A stretch of 42,408 nucleotides of DNA from a virus. Both the position numbers and the translations under genes were made by a program. Each line of letters begins with the position of its first letter. Positions within the stretch are counted from its first letter, which is position 1. Shown in pieces: positions 8,757-16,374 of the stretch. Below the pieces are notes generated by a model. It was not told the DNA's origin, made no database searches, and was given only the letters and a program-made list of their open reading frames with translations. The stretch spans positions 1 through 42,408 of the IMG/VR virus record IMGVR_UViG_3300005253_000560; one strand, given 5' to 3'.

Positions 8757-11700
8757 ATTTGAGACATTAGCACCGAACAGATTTTCAAAAGAGATCCTCG
8801 AAGGTTCGAGATTCTCTCAGGAAACACTGGACATTCAAACAACTCCCGGCGATTTATTCGAGGACCTTGTCCCACCTGACATTCCAGAGATAGCCGATCC
8901 GCAGGATATTGGTCCTACTGCTTTCAGCCCCAAAGTTGAGACCGTACAACGTCCCCGATGGGACGAATTTGTCGATGCAACTGCAAGAGGCGTTGCAAGG
9001 GTTGGCTCTGCGGGTTTGTTAGCCGGAGCAGGATTGGCGGAGCCGAAGTTTCGTATGATTGGATTTAGGAAAGTGCCTATAACTCCTCCTCAAAAACGGG
9101 CCTTTCAAGCAAGTTCTGCTAAATTGAGAAAGGGGTCGGATTTCTTGTGGAATTTGTCTCAGAACCCAGGCATCGCCGCTCAAAATAAAGACATCGCAAG
9201 TAAGGCACTTAATCTCATCGGAGAGACTATACCCTATATCACGGCAACAACGGCGGCTTTCATAACTGCTGGTCCGGTTGGTGCATTTACAGTTGGGAGT
9301 CTCGTAGAGGGTAATAGCGCTTACAGGGTGGCACTTGACTCAGGGGTCGATGAAAACAAAGCTAAGAATATTGGAATTGGCGTTGGTGTTATCAGTGGTG
9401 CCGTTGAAGCCTTTGGCGGAAGATTTGCCGAGCAACTTGCCTTAAAAGCAATTTCAAAATTTAAGAATAAGGCCGTTAAAGCTGGGGCGGTTTTTGGCAT
9501 AGGAACCATTGTCGAAGCGTTAGAGGAAGGTGCCCAGGAAGTCGCTCAGATTGTGGGCGAAGAAACCTACCGTGACGTTGACTGGAATGAAAGAACAACG
9601 AGAATTCTTAGTTCTATGGCCGGCGGTGGTTTTCTTGGCGGTGTTATGCGTGGTGGTAGCGTAGCAGCAAGGGGAATAATTGGTACTGCTGAAAAGACTG
9701 TAATTGCCGAGCAGCCTACAGCCAAAGTAACACCACAAAAGAGAGATCAGGCCATAGACTTTGTTAGAAACGCACTCCGTCAGGAAAAGTTCGCGGCCTT
9801 AGATGAGAAGACCCGGGCGGAGATAGGCCAAAGGATGCTGGCCGAGCAGGGTGTGGATGTGGAGCTGGAAGAATTGGCCGAAACACCCGCCACAGCACCA
9901 TCGGAGGTATTAGAGACATCTGAACAGTTGTCTGATAGGCTTGAAGAACAATATGGCAATAACGTTATTGGGGTAGACCATGCTTTGCTGTTCGGAAAAA
10001 CGGACAAAAAATTCAATGAAATAGTAGGCAGGCTCTCTAAGTTATTCGATGCCGACAAGGCTAAATCACAAGAATACGAAAACCTTCTAATACAAAAACT
10101 GAAAATAATTGAGCAATACTTAGATAAAGCCGAAACACCCGCCACAGTAGGGCGCCAAGCCCCAGAAACACCCATACAGACGATATTACCCTCAGAAGTG
10201 GCAGGAATACCCCAGATAGCCCCCACCCCCAAGCTCCCCGCCAGAGACAAGCGGGGGCAAGCTCCGGCGGTAGAGGAGTTTCAGAAAACCCCGACGAATA
10301 AACAGGCCGCCGACCTCGGTTTTACAAAAGCAGATCAGGCGGTGATTGCATATATAGAGAGTCGCGGCGCGCAGGTTAATATCAGTGGCGTTCCATTAGA
10401 GGAATGGTTCACGTATCGAACTCCGGAAGGATTGTTAATACAATCAGACGCTGAAATTATAGGAAAAGGTGGATATCCCGAACTTCGTGCATTGGCCGAA
10501 AAATGGTTGAGTTCACGTGAAGCCCCCGCGGCGCCCGAGAAGAGGACAGTTGCCGAGATACAGGCGGAGATTGACAGTTTACTCAAAGACAACAAGGACC
10601 CGCCGACTGAGCTGTTAGCGGAGTTCAATGCCGCGGTCAAGGAAGCCAAGCTGGAAAAACCGATAACGGGAAAAGTGATAACGGTAGAAAAGACCAGTGA
10701 GGTCAAAACAAAAATTCCCAAGGCCCCTAAAGAGCCGGTTACTGAGAACCCCACGATTCCACTTAAAGGTAAAGAGGCCCAGGTGTTCCGGGAAGAGGTC
10801 AGGACCCAGGAAAAAATAACGGAGGCGGAGTCGGGAGAGGTGGGAATTGAGCCGGCGGGCGCTTCCCTTACCGATCATATCGATACCTTTCATACTTACC
10901 AGCTGCCTTCAACCTCAAAGATCCCGCAGATTACAAAACAAATGAAGCGGGTCAACGGATTGCGGTTAGCGGGCAAGCTCACACCACAAGAGGCCAATAG
11001 AAAAATTTACAACCTTCGCAAAGATGTGGTGCAGGCTGCCATCAAAGAAAAGATTGCCCTGCGGGTATCGAAGAAAGGCAAAGTGAAAATAGCTTTGAGA
11101 CAATCGGGGGTGTTCGTTCCCGAGGAAGTGGCCACTTACAAAAAGTACAAAGACATCGAGCCTATATTAGGCGGGGGCCAGGACATTACCAGGGCAATTC
11201 AGCAGATGGACGGCTCTCTTTCTATAAAAGAGAAATTAAAAGCAAAGGGCCAGGCGGGGCCGATAGAGCGATTTGTACTGTGGCGGACCCGTAAAATGAG
11301 CTTGCAAAAACTAAATTGGCTGAAAGAAAAAACAATCGAGATCCGGGGTATCCTGTCCGCGGCCAAAGGGTCTATAAAGGACAAAGAGATCAATATTATC
11401 CTTGAGCAGATAGGCAGCGCTGACCGTGACCTTCCGGTTAAAGATGTTCTCGACAAAAAGACTAAGATGAGCAAGGAATCCATCGAGGCGGCCCGGGAGT
11501 TAAGGCAATTTTACGATGACTTGATCGAGGAGCAAAACGCCGCCAGGCTGATGAGGGGTCAGAGCGAAATACTTTATCGGCAGAAATATTCACCCAACAT
11601 TCTCAGGGACACGACGGTATGGGAACAAGTGTTTTTGCGGGACAAGACGGCGAAAATCTTAGAAAGAGGGGACCTGCCCGATTACATAAAGCCTAACGCC

Positions 11701-13080
11701 CCTTTTAACCCGAGAGCACAGGCCAGAGAAGCCAAGATACCTTATGACAAGAGGGTATTAAGCGCCCGGGAATTAGCGGAAAGTTATATAATAACGGCCT
11801 CTAAGGACATTTTTAACACGTCAATCATTCAGAACAACAAAGCATTTATTGATCAGTTAAAAGGGCAGGGCCTTGAAAAGTCCGCAGAGTATCTGGCAGA
11901 ATGGACGGCGACATCGTATGCGGGGATAAAACCAAGGTTGGACCGGGCCGTTAAGCTGCCTAAGTGGGCGGCGGGTGGTCTGCGATATTTTAACAGGCTT
12001 AGAAATCTGGCGGTGTTTCCTCTCAACGTAGCGTGGTCGCTGAGTACCCAGCCGTTATCTTTATCGAATACCATCGGGCGTTACGGGCTGCCAAATACGG
12101 TCAGGGGATTTTCCCAATGGCTAAAACCCTCGATTAGAAAACAGGCGGCCCAGGATTACTTTTCATTTATTGTCAAGACCACCAAGCGGGGCGGAGTTAC
12201 CAAGCAGGATGCCTCTAATCTTTTGGGTGAAAATATCAAAACCCGGAAAACGGTCGGGGAATTTGTAGAAAACTTTACAACAATTCTTCTGACCGAGATG
12301 GAAAAACTGCTAACGGGAGCGTCGATAAGGGCCGCCCATGTAACAGGGTTAAAACGGGGACTAAAGGGTGAAGCCTTGAAACAGTTTGCTTCTGACGGCG
12401 GGGGGAAAACGCAGAGCATGTACAACGACGAAGACAAGCCGATGATATTAAGATCGCTTTTAGTCAAATCAGGGGCGCCATATCAGACCTACGCTTTCGA
12501 AGTGGCCAACACTTTCAGGGAATGGGCGGGCAGAACAGGTACTCCGCCGGACACTAAATTATACGCCCTGTGGTCATTAACCCGTTGGCTTGCGGCGTTA
12601 ATTGTATTAAAAATGATGGGAAATTCAGTAAGAGGAAGGGAATGGTCCTGGTGGGACCTGATCCCCCTGCCATTCAGCGAATTTTGGCTGACACCGATTG
12701 CCCGCAAATTAACGGGCGAATTCGTACCGGGCTCAGCGGGACTGCCGGCACCGGTAGAAACCGCAACAAGAGTGGCAGCGGGGATAAATGATGTATTAGA
12801 GGAGGGGAATTGGCGAAAGCTCAGAAATGAAATGTTAAAGTACGGCCCGGGGGTGTTTCGTATTCCAGGCGGAGTTCAATGGGCGCGGATGGTCGATGCC
12901 ATAATAGTTTATTCGAGTGGCGGGTTGACAGACAGAAAAGGGAAGGTAATGTTTGAAATGAAGGACCCGGAAGATTTGGCAAGGGCCATATTTACAGGGG
13001 TCTGGTCAACGGAAGGCGGTAAGGAAAAACTGGAACCAACGAAGAAAGAGTCCAGGAAATTCAAATTTGGTGAAAGATGA
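8749..13080 (+). CDS. Giant internal virion/polyvalent-type protein (1443 aa)
   Basis: Starts at GTG 8749 with AAGGA about 9 bases upstream and overlaps the previous stop. Residues ~150-320 are glycine/alanine-rich and hydrophobic (ETIPYITATTAAFITAGPVG and neighbours), likely membrane-inserting. Residues ~320-690 are linker-like, with P/E/K-rich stretches and repeated 'AETPAT' pieces. Residues ~700-1000 are long charged helices. Residues ~1060-1400 (FNRLRNLAVFPLNVAWSLST, SGAPYQTYAFEVANTFREWA, a hydrophobic WSLTRWLAALIVLKMMG segment, and GPGVFRIPGGVQWARMVDAI) resemble the C-terminal LPD38-type domain of phage polyvalent proteins. These large proteins are packed in the virion and ejected with DNA. 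No lysozyme, protease or polymerase motif was seen. A palindromic repeat lies in the linker at 10236-10256. Confidence 0.7.
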   Translation: MGRFETLAPNRFSKEILEGSRFSQETLDIQTTPGDLFEDLVPPDIPEIADPQDIGPTAFSPKVETVQRPRWDEFVDATARGVARVGSAGLLAGAGLAEPKFRMIGFRKVPITPPQKRAFQASSAKLRKGSDFLWNLSQNPGIAAQNKDIASKALNLIGETIPYITATTAAFITAGPVGAFTVGSLVEGNSAYRVALDSGVDENKAKNIGIGVGVISGAVEAFGGRFAEQLALKAISKFKNKAVKAGAVFGIGTIVEALEEGAQEVAQIVGEETYRDVDWNERTTRILSSMAGGGFLGGVMRGGSVAARGIIGTAEKTVIAEQPTAKVTPQKRDQAIDFVRNALRQEKFAALDEKTRAEIGQRMLAEQGVDVELEELAETPATAPSEVLETSEQLSDRLEEQYGNNVIGVDHALLFGKTDKKFNEIVGRLSKLFDADKAKSQEYENLLIQKLKIIEQYLDKAETPATVGRQAPETPIQTILPSEVAGIPQIAPTPKLPARDKRGQAPAVEEFQKTPTNKQAADLGFTKADQAVIAYIESRGAQVNISGVPLEEWFTYRTPEGLLIQSDAEIIGKGGYPELRALAEKWLSSREAPAAPEKRTVAEIQAEIDSLLKDNKDPPTELLAEFNAAVKEAKLEKPITGKVITVEKTSEVKTKIPKAPKEPVTENPTIPLKGKEAQVFREEVRTQEKITEAESGEVGIEPAGASLTDHIDTFHTYQLPSTSKIPQITKQMKRVNGLRLAGKLTPQEANRKIYNLRKDVVQAAIKEKIALRVSKKGKVKIALRQSGVFVPEEVATYKKYKDIEPILGGGQDITRAIQQMDGSLSIKEKLKAKGQAGPIERFVLWRTRKMSLQKLNWLKEKTIEIRGILSAAKGSIKDKEINIILEQIGSADRDLPVKDVLDKKTKMSKESIEAARELRQFYDDLIEEQNAARLMRGQSEILYRQKYSPNILRDTTVWEQVFLRDKTAKILERGDLPDYIKPNAPFNPRAQAREAKIPYDKRVLSARELAESYIITASKDIFNTSIIQNNKAFIDQLKGQGLEKSAEYLAEWTATSYAGIKPRLDRAVKLPKWAAGGLRYFNRLRNLAVFPLNVAWSLSTQPLSLSNTIGRYGLPNTVRGFSQWLKPSIRKQAAQDYFSFIVKTTKRGGVTKQDASNLLGENIKTRKTVGEFVENFTTILLTEMEKLLTGASIRAAHVTGLKRGLKGEALKQFASDGGGKTQSMYNDEDKPMILRSLLVKSGAPYQTYAFEVANTFREWAGRTGTPPDTKLYALWSLTRWLAALIVLKMMGNSVRGREWSWWDLIPLPFSEFWLTPIARKLTGEFVPGSAGLPAPVETATRVAAGINDVLEEGNWRKLRNEMLKYGPGVFRIPGGVQWARMVDAIIVYSSGGLTDRKGKVMFEMKDPEDLARAIFTGVWSTEGGKEKLEPTKKESRKFKFGER
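10236..10256. repeat. GC-rich palindrome in linker of the giant protein
   Basis: CCCCGC and GCGGGG arms around a 9-base spacer form a 21-base element flanked by short AAGCTCC direct repeats. The same element with a single base change occurs at 31746-31766 in another gene. It encodes part of a P/R/K-rich linker (KLPARDKRGQAPA). Confidence 0.6.
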
Positions 13081-13334
13081 AAATCAACGGGACATGGAAA
13101 ACGATAGGGGTTATCATAAGTGTTATGGTAGCGGTTGGCAGTATTGTCTGGTCAGTAGCTATTCGCAGTGATAACCTCGATGACCTAATTAAGGACGTGG
13201 CCGAGCATGAAGAAAAATATGAGAAAGTCGAGGTCAGGGTGAATACGGTCGAGAAGGCGGTAATCAAGATAGAGACCAACCAGGAGCACATGATGAAAAA
13301 GCAGGAAGAGATCCTCTATGAGATCAGAAAATAA
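13077..13334 (+). CDS. Small TM plus coiled-coil protein (possible inner spanin or XhlA-like)
   Basis: An 85-residue protein. Its ATG overlaps the stop of the giant gene. One N-terminal membrane helix (residues ~9-28, TIGVIISVMVAVGSIVWSVA) is followed by ~55 residues of heptad-like charged helix (HEEKYEKVEVRVNTVEKAV). This architecture is shared by inner-membrane spanins and by hemolysin XhlA-like phage proteins that sit beside holins. A small membrane protein and a lipoprotein follow within 700 bases, which supports a lysis or envelope role. No endolysin is recognisable nearby, so the function remains a proposal. Confidence 0.55.
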   Translation: MKINGTWKTIGVIISVMVAVGSIVWSVAIRSDNLDDLIKDVAEHEEKYEKVEVRVNTVEKAVIKIETNQEHMMKKQEEILYEIRK

Positions 13335-13509
13335 CACAAACATCGCCCATATAAATAGTATCGAGGGGTTATTGTCCCAGGTGAACGAACATCTGGACCA
13401 GATCGAACCTGAAAATCCGAAGCAGCAGGCACAAAAGAGTATGGCGATTGAAGAAATCGACGTGTTTCAAAAAACGACGTTATTCGATATGAGAACATTA
13501 TTTGAATAA
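13318..13509 (+). CDS. Small helical protein
   Basis: A 63-residue soluble, acidic and probably helical protein (NSIEGLLSQVNEHLDQIEPE). The ATG at 13318 lies inside the end of the previous gene (17-base overlap) with AGGAAG upstream, a coupled start. No family is recognised. It sits in the run of small genes after the ejection proteins. Confidence 0.5.
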   Translation: MRSENNTNIAHINSIEGLLSQVNEHLDQIEPENPKQQAQKSMAIEEIDVFQKTTLFDMRTLFE

Positions 13510-13521
13510 GGAGAATGAATC

Positions 13522-13719
13522 ATGATTTGGTTAAAGACACATATCGTTGAGATTTTTGCTGTTATCGGTGCCTTATATTCTATTGCAAGGGTTGTTGTAG
13601 CACTTACCCCCACGCCGAAAGATAACATCGCCTTAGAAAAAATAGGTGTGCAACTGAGGGCAATCGCGAGAGTATTTGGCCTGGACCTCACACAGGGGAT
13701 TTCCAAGCCCAAAAAATAA
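13522..13719 (+). CDS. Small membrane protein (holin-like candidate)
   Basis: A 65-residue protein with AAGGAGAATGAATC before the ATG. There is one N-terminal membrane helix (WLKTHIVEIFAVIGALYSIA plus VVVAL). It is followed by TPTPKDN and a basic amphipathic segment (QLRAIARVFGLDLTQGI) ending KPKK. 'Membrane helix, then a PTPKD turn, then a short amphipathic tail' is common among small phage proteins at lysis or tail-module ends. Its size and position suit a holin or holin helper, but single-TM holins cannot be recognised by sequence with confidence. Confidence 0.6.
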   Translation: MIWLKTHIVEIFAVIGALYSIARVVVALTPTPKDNIALEKIGVQLRAIARVFGLDLTQGISKPKK

Positions 13720-13740
13720 TTTTATTTAAGGAGAACTGCG

Positions 13741-13974
13741 ATGTATCGAAGAATTCTGATTGTTATTGTTTTATTGTGCCTGTTGACAGGGTGCTCGGAT
13801 GTGCAGATGGCGCCGCCCTATGAACAGGCGGTCAAGGCCTCGGCGATTAGGGTGGCTGAACTGAATAAGCGGTGCCAGGCTGGGGACGAAGTCGCTTGCA
13901 AAGAGGGCATGGCTGTGGCCTCGGAGACCTTAGACCTCATAGTTGAGGCCCTGGAGGGACGCTATGACCATTGA
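13741..13974 (+). CDS. Phage lipoprotein (possible outer spanin)
   Basis: A 77-residue protein with AAGGAGAACTGCG before the ATG. The leader MYRRILIVIVLLCLLTGC has a clear lipobox (LLTG|C), so Cys18 should be lipidated. The mature part is short, has a PP turn near its start (MAPPYEQA) and two further cysteines in CQAGDEVACKEG. Together with the TM/coiled-coil protein at 13077 it could form a two-component spanin, but the two genes are separate rather than nested. A superinfection-exclusion lipoprotein is an alternative. The stop overlaps the next gene. Confidence 0.6.
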   Translation: MYRRILIVIVLLCLLTGCSDVQMAPPYEQAVKASAIRVAELNKRCQAGDEVACKEGMAVASETLDLIVEALEGRYDH

Positions 13975-14287
13975 AGAATTGATTAAAAAACTGCCGCAAG
14001 AATATCAGGAGATAGCGTACAGGTACACAGCGATTCTTTTAGATGAGGCCTTCGATGACCTGCAGGGCTGGATTGAGTTGATAGCAAAAGGTAAATGGCA
14101 GGATGCGTACCGGCGTATTATCGAAAAGATGCCGACCAATGAGGTCATTGCCGATGAACAGAGAGGCCATGAGATTCTGAAAAGACTCAATAAAAACAAC
14201 GCCGAGAGGATAGGTGCCCAGTTCGCGATAATCGAGCAGATACTATTAACCAGTATGCTTATGCTCCGTAAAGAGATCGAGACGTAG
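13964..14287 (+). CDS. Helical hypothetical protein
   Basis: A 107-residue protein. The ATG at 13964 (MTIEELIKKLPQEYQEIAYR) is chosen over an upstream TTG because GGAGGGA lies about 5 bases before it. It overlaps the lipoprotein stop by 11 bases. It is all-helical and charged with no cysteines and no membrane span. It is the last gene before a strong terminator, so it closes the tail/lysis operon. Not recognised. Confidence 0.6.
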   Translation: MTIEELIKKLPQEYQEIAYRYTAILLDEAFDDLQGWIELIAKGKWQDAYRRIIEKMPTNEVIADEQRGHEILKRLNKNNAERIGAQFAIIEQILLTSMLMLRKEIET

Positions 14288-14303
14288 GATTTCTCCTAAG
14301 AAG

Positions 14304-14338
14304 CGGCTGGATTGCAACCTTCGTCCGGCCGTTTTTTT
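14304..14338 (+). terminator. Intrinsic terminator closing the tail/lysis operon
   Basis: An 8-bp stem (CGGCTGGA with TCCGGCCG, one G-U) and a 12-base loop are followed by seven T residues at 14332-14338. Confidence 0.85.
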
Positions 14339-14501
14339 AATTTTTCCCCTTCTGTAAACCCCCAAGAAGACAACACTTACGAGGTTGTCTGAATAACTAA
14401 ATGTCCAAACGGGAGATTTCCCTTGTGTTTTTGGCCGAAATAGTCGAAAATACTTTCAGTATGAAAGCGCTTAAAACCATAATCAATTCAACAACAAGAA
14501 G
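14339..14501 (+). other. Non-coding structured stretch between two terminators
   Basis: No convincing gene is present. There are two further perfect hairpins: AGACAAC/GTTGTCT (14368-14390) and CTTTCA/TGAAAG with a 3-base loop (14453-14467). Lying between two same-strand terminators, the stretch could hold a small RNA or the promoter of the next operon. A 38-codon frame from 14461 has no ribosome site and runs through the terminator. Confidence 0.5.
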
Positions 14502-14556
14502 CTCCGGCACTTTCCCTCCAAGCTTTAAGCGGCTTTCATATCGTGCCGGGGTTTTT
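14502..14556 (+). terminator. Second intrinsic terminator-like hairpin
   Basis: A 9-bp stem (CTCCGGCAC with GTGCCGGGG, one G-U) encloses a 32-base loop with its own AAGC/GCTT pairing. It is followed by TTTTTATTTT. It sits just before the gene at 14579, so it may act as an attenuator for the downstream operon. Confidence 0.65.
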
Positions 14557-14578
14557 ATTTTAAAGGGCAGGTGTTAAA

Positions 14579-14887
14579 ATGGAAACTAAATTCGAACCAG
14601 TAATTCTGAAAAAATATGGAGGTGATTGGTTGCCTCTTGCATCTCCCACAAGCGACTTGGGTTTAGCCAAGAGTATTGCAATGGCCCCGATTATCAATGG
14701 CGATAAATGTATAGCTTGTGGCGTAATGGACTTATCGCCAATGTCGGATGAGGAAAAAGTTATTGATTGTCGTATAGGCGGGATGTATTACGTTTATGAG
14801 GTAAACTCGATGGGGTGGGGATTTCAAGACGGCAACACAATGGAAAGATATTACAAATCCAACAGTCAGCAAAAAATCGCCGTATAA
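14579..14887 (+). CDS. Hypothetical protein with CxxC motif
   Basis: A 102-residue protein. GGCAGGTG lies before the ATG. It contains one CIACG motif near residue 44 and a tyrosine-rich C-terminal half (MYYVYEVNSMGWGFQDG, MERYYK). First gene of the early/accessory module, just after a terminator-like hairpin. No known family recognised. Confidence 0.6.
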   Translation: METKFEPVILKKYGGDWLPLASPTSDLGLAKSIAMAPIINGDKCIACGVMDLSPMSDEEKVIDCRIGGMYYVYEVNSMGWGFQDGNTMERYYKSNSQQKIAV

Positions 14888-14922
14888 AGATAAATAGATT
14901 CGGGGCAACCCGGTCAGCTTTC

Positions 14923-14963
14923 CGGCCATCGCCACGGACGGCGAATGGCCGAGGCTTTAGGAG
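14923..14963 (+). promoter_or_regulatory. Leader hairpin next to the ribosome site of the lipoprotein gene
   Basis: An 11-bp stem (CGGCCATCGCC with GGCG-A-ATGGCCG, one bulged A) at 14923-14951 sits just upstream of TAGGAG at 14958-14963. A smaller CGGG-GCAA-CCCG tetraloop hairpin lies upstream at about 14901. Translation control of the lipoprotein is likely but untested. Confidence 0.5.
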
Positions 14964-14970
14964 AAAAAAA

Positions 14971-15198
14971 ATGAAAAAGAGTCTTGTAATTTTGGCGGTT
15001 ATTTTGTGTACCGGTTGTGGAGAAATGACGCCACAACAAAGGCAGGTCTGGGGTGACGCCTTTCAGAATATGTCACAAATGCAGCATGAGCAAAATATGG
15101 CACAGTGGCGGTATAGCCAACCCCAGATCATCCATCGGAACAACTCTACATATTGGCAAGAGGCAAACGCCCGGCGTCAAATGTATGAGAGAAAATAA
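14971..15198 (+). CDS. Phage lipoprotein with TPQxRxVWG motif
   Basis: A 75-residue protein. The ATG at 14971 is preferred over the longer open frame because TAGGAGAAAAAA precedes it and it gives a proper leader, MKKSLVILAVILCTGC, with a lipobox ending at Cys16. The mature part is Q/N/M-rich (QNMSQMQHEQNMAQWRY). Soon after the cysteine it carries TPQQRQVWG, nearly matched by TPQVRKVWG in the lipoprotein encoded at 29629. The pair look like paralogues. Such small phage lipoproteins can block superinfection or act in lysis; neither role is shown here. Confidence 0.65.
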   Translation: MKKSLVILAVILCTGCGEMTPQQRQVWGDAFQNMSQMQHEQNMAQWRYSQPQIIHRNNSTYWQEANARRQMYERK

Positions 15199-15206
15199 AA
15201 ACGCCC

Positions 15207-15229
15207 GGCGAATGGCAGAGGCTTAGGAG
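15207..15229 (+). repeat. Second copy of the GGCGAATGGC...GGCTTAGGAG leader repeat
   Basis: Nearly identical to 14940-14963. Both copies end in the ribosome site of a small membrane or lipoprotein gene, so the leader appears to have been duplicated along with its function as a translation start region. Confidence 0.6.
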
Positions 15230-15233
15230 AAAA

Positions 15234-15362
15234 ATGATCGGATACATATTCTGTTTTATACTCGGTTGTTTTGTTGTGATGTTAGTGATGTGTTTGTGCG
15301 TAATTTGCAGGGACCGCAAAGCAATAAAGGAAATGGATGACTGCGAAGAGGATTCTTTGTAG
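15234..15362 (+). CDS. 42-residue single-TM peptide
   Basis: TTAGGAGAAAA directly precedes the ATG. The peptide is one hydrophobic helix (IGYIFCFILGCFVVMLVMCL) followed by CVICRDRK and an acidic tail. Small phage inner-membrane peptides with this 'TM then C-x-x-C-R' pattern are common. Role unknown. Confidence 0.6.
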   Translation: MIGYIFCFILGCFVVMLVMCLCVICRDRKAIKEMDDCEEDSL

Positions 15363-15440
15363 ATGAATGACATACAAAATAACCCTAAGAGAAGGGGGGC
15401 GGGTAAGGATAGGCCGTTATACGCCCCCCAGAGAATGTAA
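15363..15440 (+). CDS. Possible 25-residue basic peptide
   Basis: The ATG follows the previous TAG directly, and the TAA overlaps the next ATG (TAATG), as expected for a coupled gene. The peptide is basic (NNPKRRGAGKDRPLYAP). No strong ribosome site is seen. The stretch also holds an 8-bp perfect GGGGGGCG/CGCCCCCC hairpin (15394-15429), so it may instead be a leader structure for the next gene. Confidence 0.3.
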   Translation: MNDIQNNPKRRGAGKDRPLYAPQRM

Positions 15441-15769
15441 TGGATGAAGAAGAACGTAAAATGGTAGCTATCGGTGCCCAGTTGGAAGGGCTGAGTGTAT
15501 CAACAAAAAACATTGGCAAGAAGATCGTGGTATCCGAGATGGAGCTCATAATACTTTGTAGTTTCGCCAAACTTGGTTTTTTATCTGATATGTCAGAACA
15601 TGAGGATGAAGTTGGCCTTGCATGCAAGGACGAAAAAGATAATTTAATAAAGGCAATTCGTGAAGCATTTTCAGATGAAGAAGTTGATGGTATGAACAGG
15701 CTTTCCCAGGGATTAGTCGCAATTCTGACGTCGGAAAGATATGAAAAATATGTTTTGGTAACTGAGTAG
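15440..15769 (+). CDS. Hypothetical soluble protein
   Basis: A 109-residue protein starting at an ATG that overlaps the TAA of the short upstream frame. It is acidic and mainly helical (EMELIILCSFAKLGFLSDM, IKAIREAFSDEEVDGMNRL). No conserved motif recognised. The GC-rich hairpin at 15394-15429 ends 10 bases before the start and may affect its translation. Confidence 0.6.
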   Translation: MDEEERKMVAIGAQLEGLSVSTKNIGKKIVVSEMELIILCSFAKLGFLSDMSEHEDEVGLACKDEKDNLIKAIREAFSDEEVDGMNRLSQGLVAILTSERYEKYVLVTE

Positions 15770-16055
15770 CTCTTTTACAAGTTCATTTTACGGATGGTGG
15801 CGGCTTTAAGTAGCCCTCGCGCCTTAGCGAGCGGTCGAATACGACAAGAGAACGATATGTGGTAGTCGGCGATGGCCTCGTACTCACCCCGCTCAAATGG
15901 TGCAGGAAATAATCAATGCGGAGGCGCACTCCTGTCCGCCATCCACCTACACACCCCGAGCCTGCCGTTCCTCCGAAAAACACTACGGTTTTTCACAGTA
16001 TCTGGCTTTTCATAAGAACGAAGACGCCCCCCGCGGCAGGCCCATTTTTAAGATT
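15770..16055 (+). other. Gap with local hairpins, no convincing gene
   Basis: Several frames are open but lack ribosome sites. Hairpins seen: CTCGC/GCGAG (15816-15831), GTCG-AATA-CGAC just after it, and GAAAAAC/GTTTTTC (15975-15994). No tRNA fold or T-loop was found. The frame open from 15897 would add a Cys/Pro-rich extension to the next gene and looks non-coding. Confidence 0.4.
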
Positions 16056-16286
16056 ATGAAAACAAAAACAGAATATCCGGCCATCTCTCATATCGAAGAG
16101 TTGGCGAAACTGACAGCGGAACTGCGAAAGAAGGTTCAGCAGACACCGACTTCATTAGCCAATTCCGACCAGTTAAAACAGATCACGAACGTGGAAAACT
16201 CAATATTGAGGTTCCAGCGCGACCTCTGGGAACTTGCCCAGGCGGTCGGCATAAAAACAGGAAAGGAGTTCTGGTGGCCACAATGA
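16056..16286 (+). CDS. Small helical protein
   Basis: A 76-residue protein. The ATG at 16056 (MKTKTEYPAISHIEELAKLT) is chosen because the protein-like part begins there; the longer frame from 15897 encodes an implausible P/C-rich extension. The ribosome site is weak (TTTTTAAG). The protein is a charged helix pair with a WELAQAVG then EFWWPQ end. The stop overlaps the next ATG. Not recognised. Confidence 0.5.
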   Translation: MKTKTEYPAISHIEELAKLTAELRKKVQQTPTSLANSDQLKQITNVENSILRFQRDLWELAQAVGIKTGKEFWWPQ

Positions 16287-16363
16287 AAATAATATTCTGG
16301 ATTTTTATATCGTTGATGTCCCCCAAGATGGGACTGGAAGAAATTGGAGAATTACATCTTTAA
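16283..16363 (+). CDS. Possible 26-residue hydrophobic peptide
   Basis: The ATG overlaps the previous TGA (ATGA). The peptide begins MKIIFWIFISLM, a short hydrophobic helix, then PKMGLEEIGELHL. TAAGGAG at its end is the ribosome site of the next gene. It is supported only by the coupled start. Confidence 0.35.
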   Translation: MKIIFWIFISLMSPKMGLEEIGELHL

Positions 16364-16374
16364 GGAGAAATATC

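Noticed and set aside
10350-10620. Enzyme domain in the middle of the 1443-residue protein
   Set aside because: Segments such as KADQAVIAYIESRGAQVNI suggest a small fold, but no catalytic motif for lysozyme, protease or ADP-ribosyltransferase could be found.
14461-14577. 38-codon frame before the gene at 14579
   Set aside because: It has no ribosome site, runs through the second terminator hairpin and gives an unconvincing peptide.
15815-15900. Possible tRNA in the 15770-16055 gap
   Set aside because: The hairpins do not make a cloverleaf, and no T-loop (GGTTCRA-like) with matching acceptor stem was found.
15869-16012. 47-codon frame and Cys/Pro-rich N-terminal extension (15897) in the gap before 16056
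   Set aside because: No ribosome site and low-complexity P/S/C-rich translations in several frames; typical of non-coding DNA.
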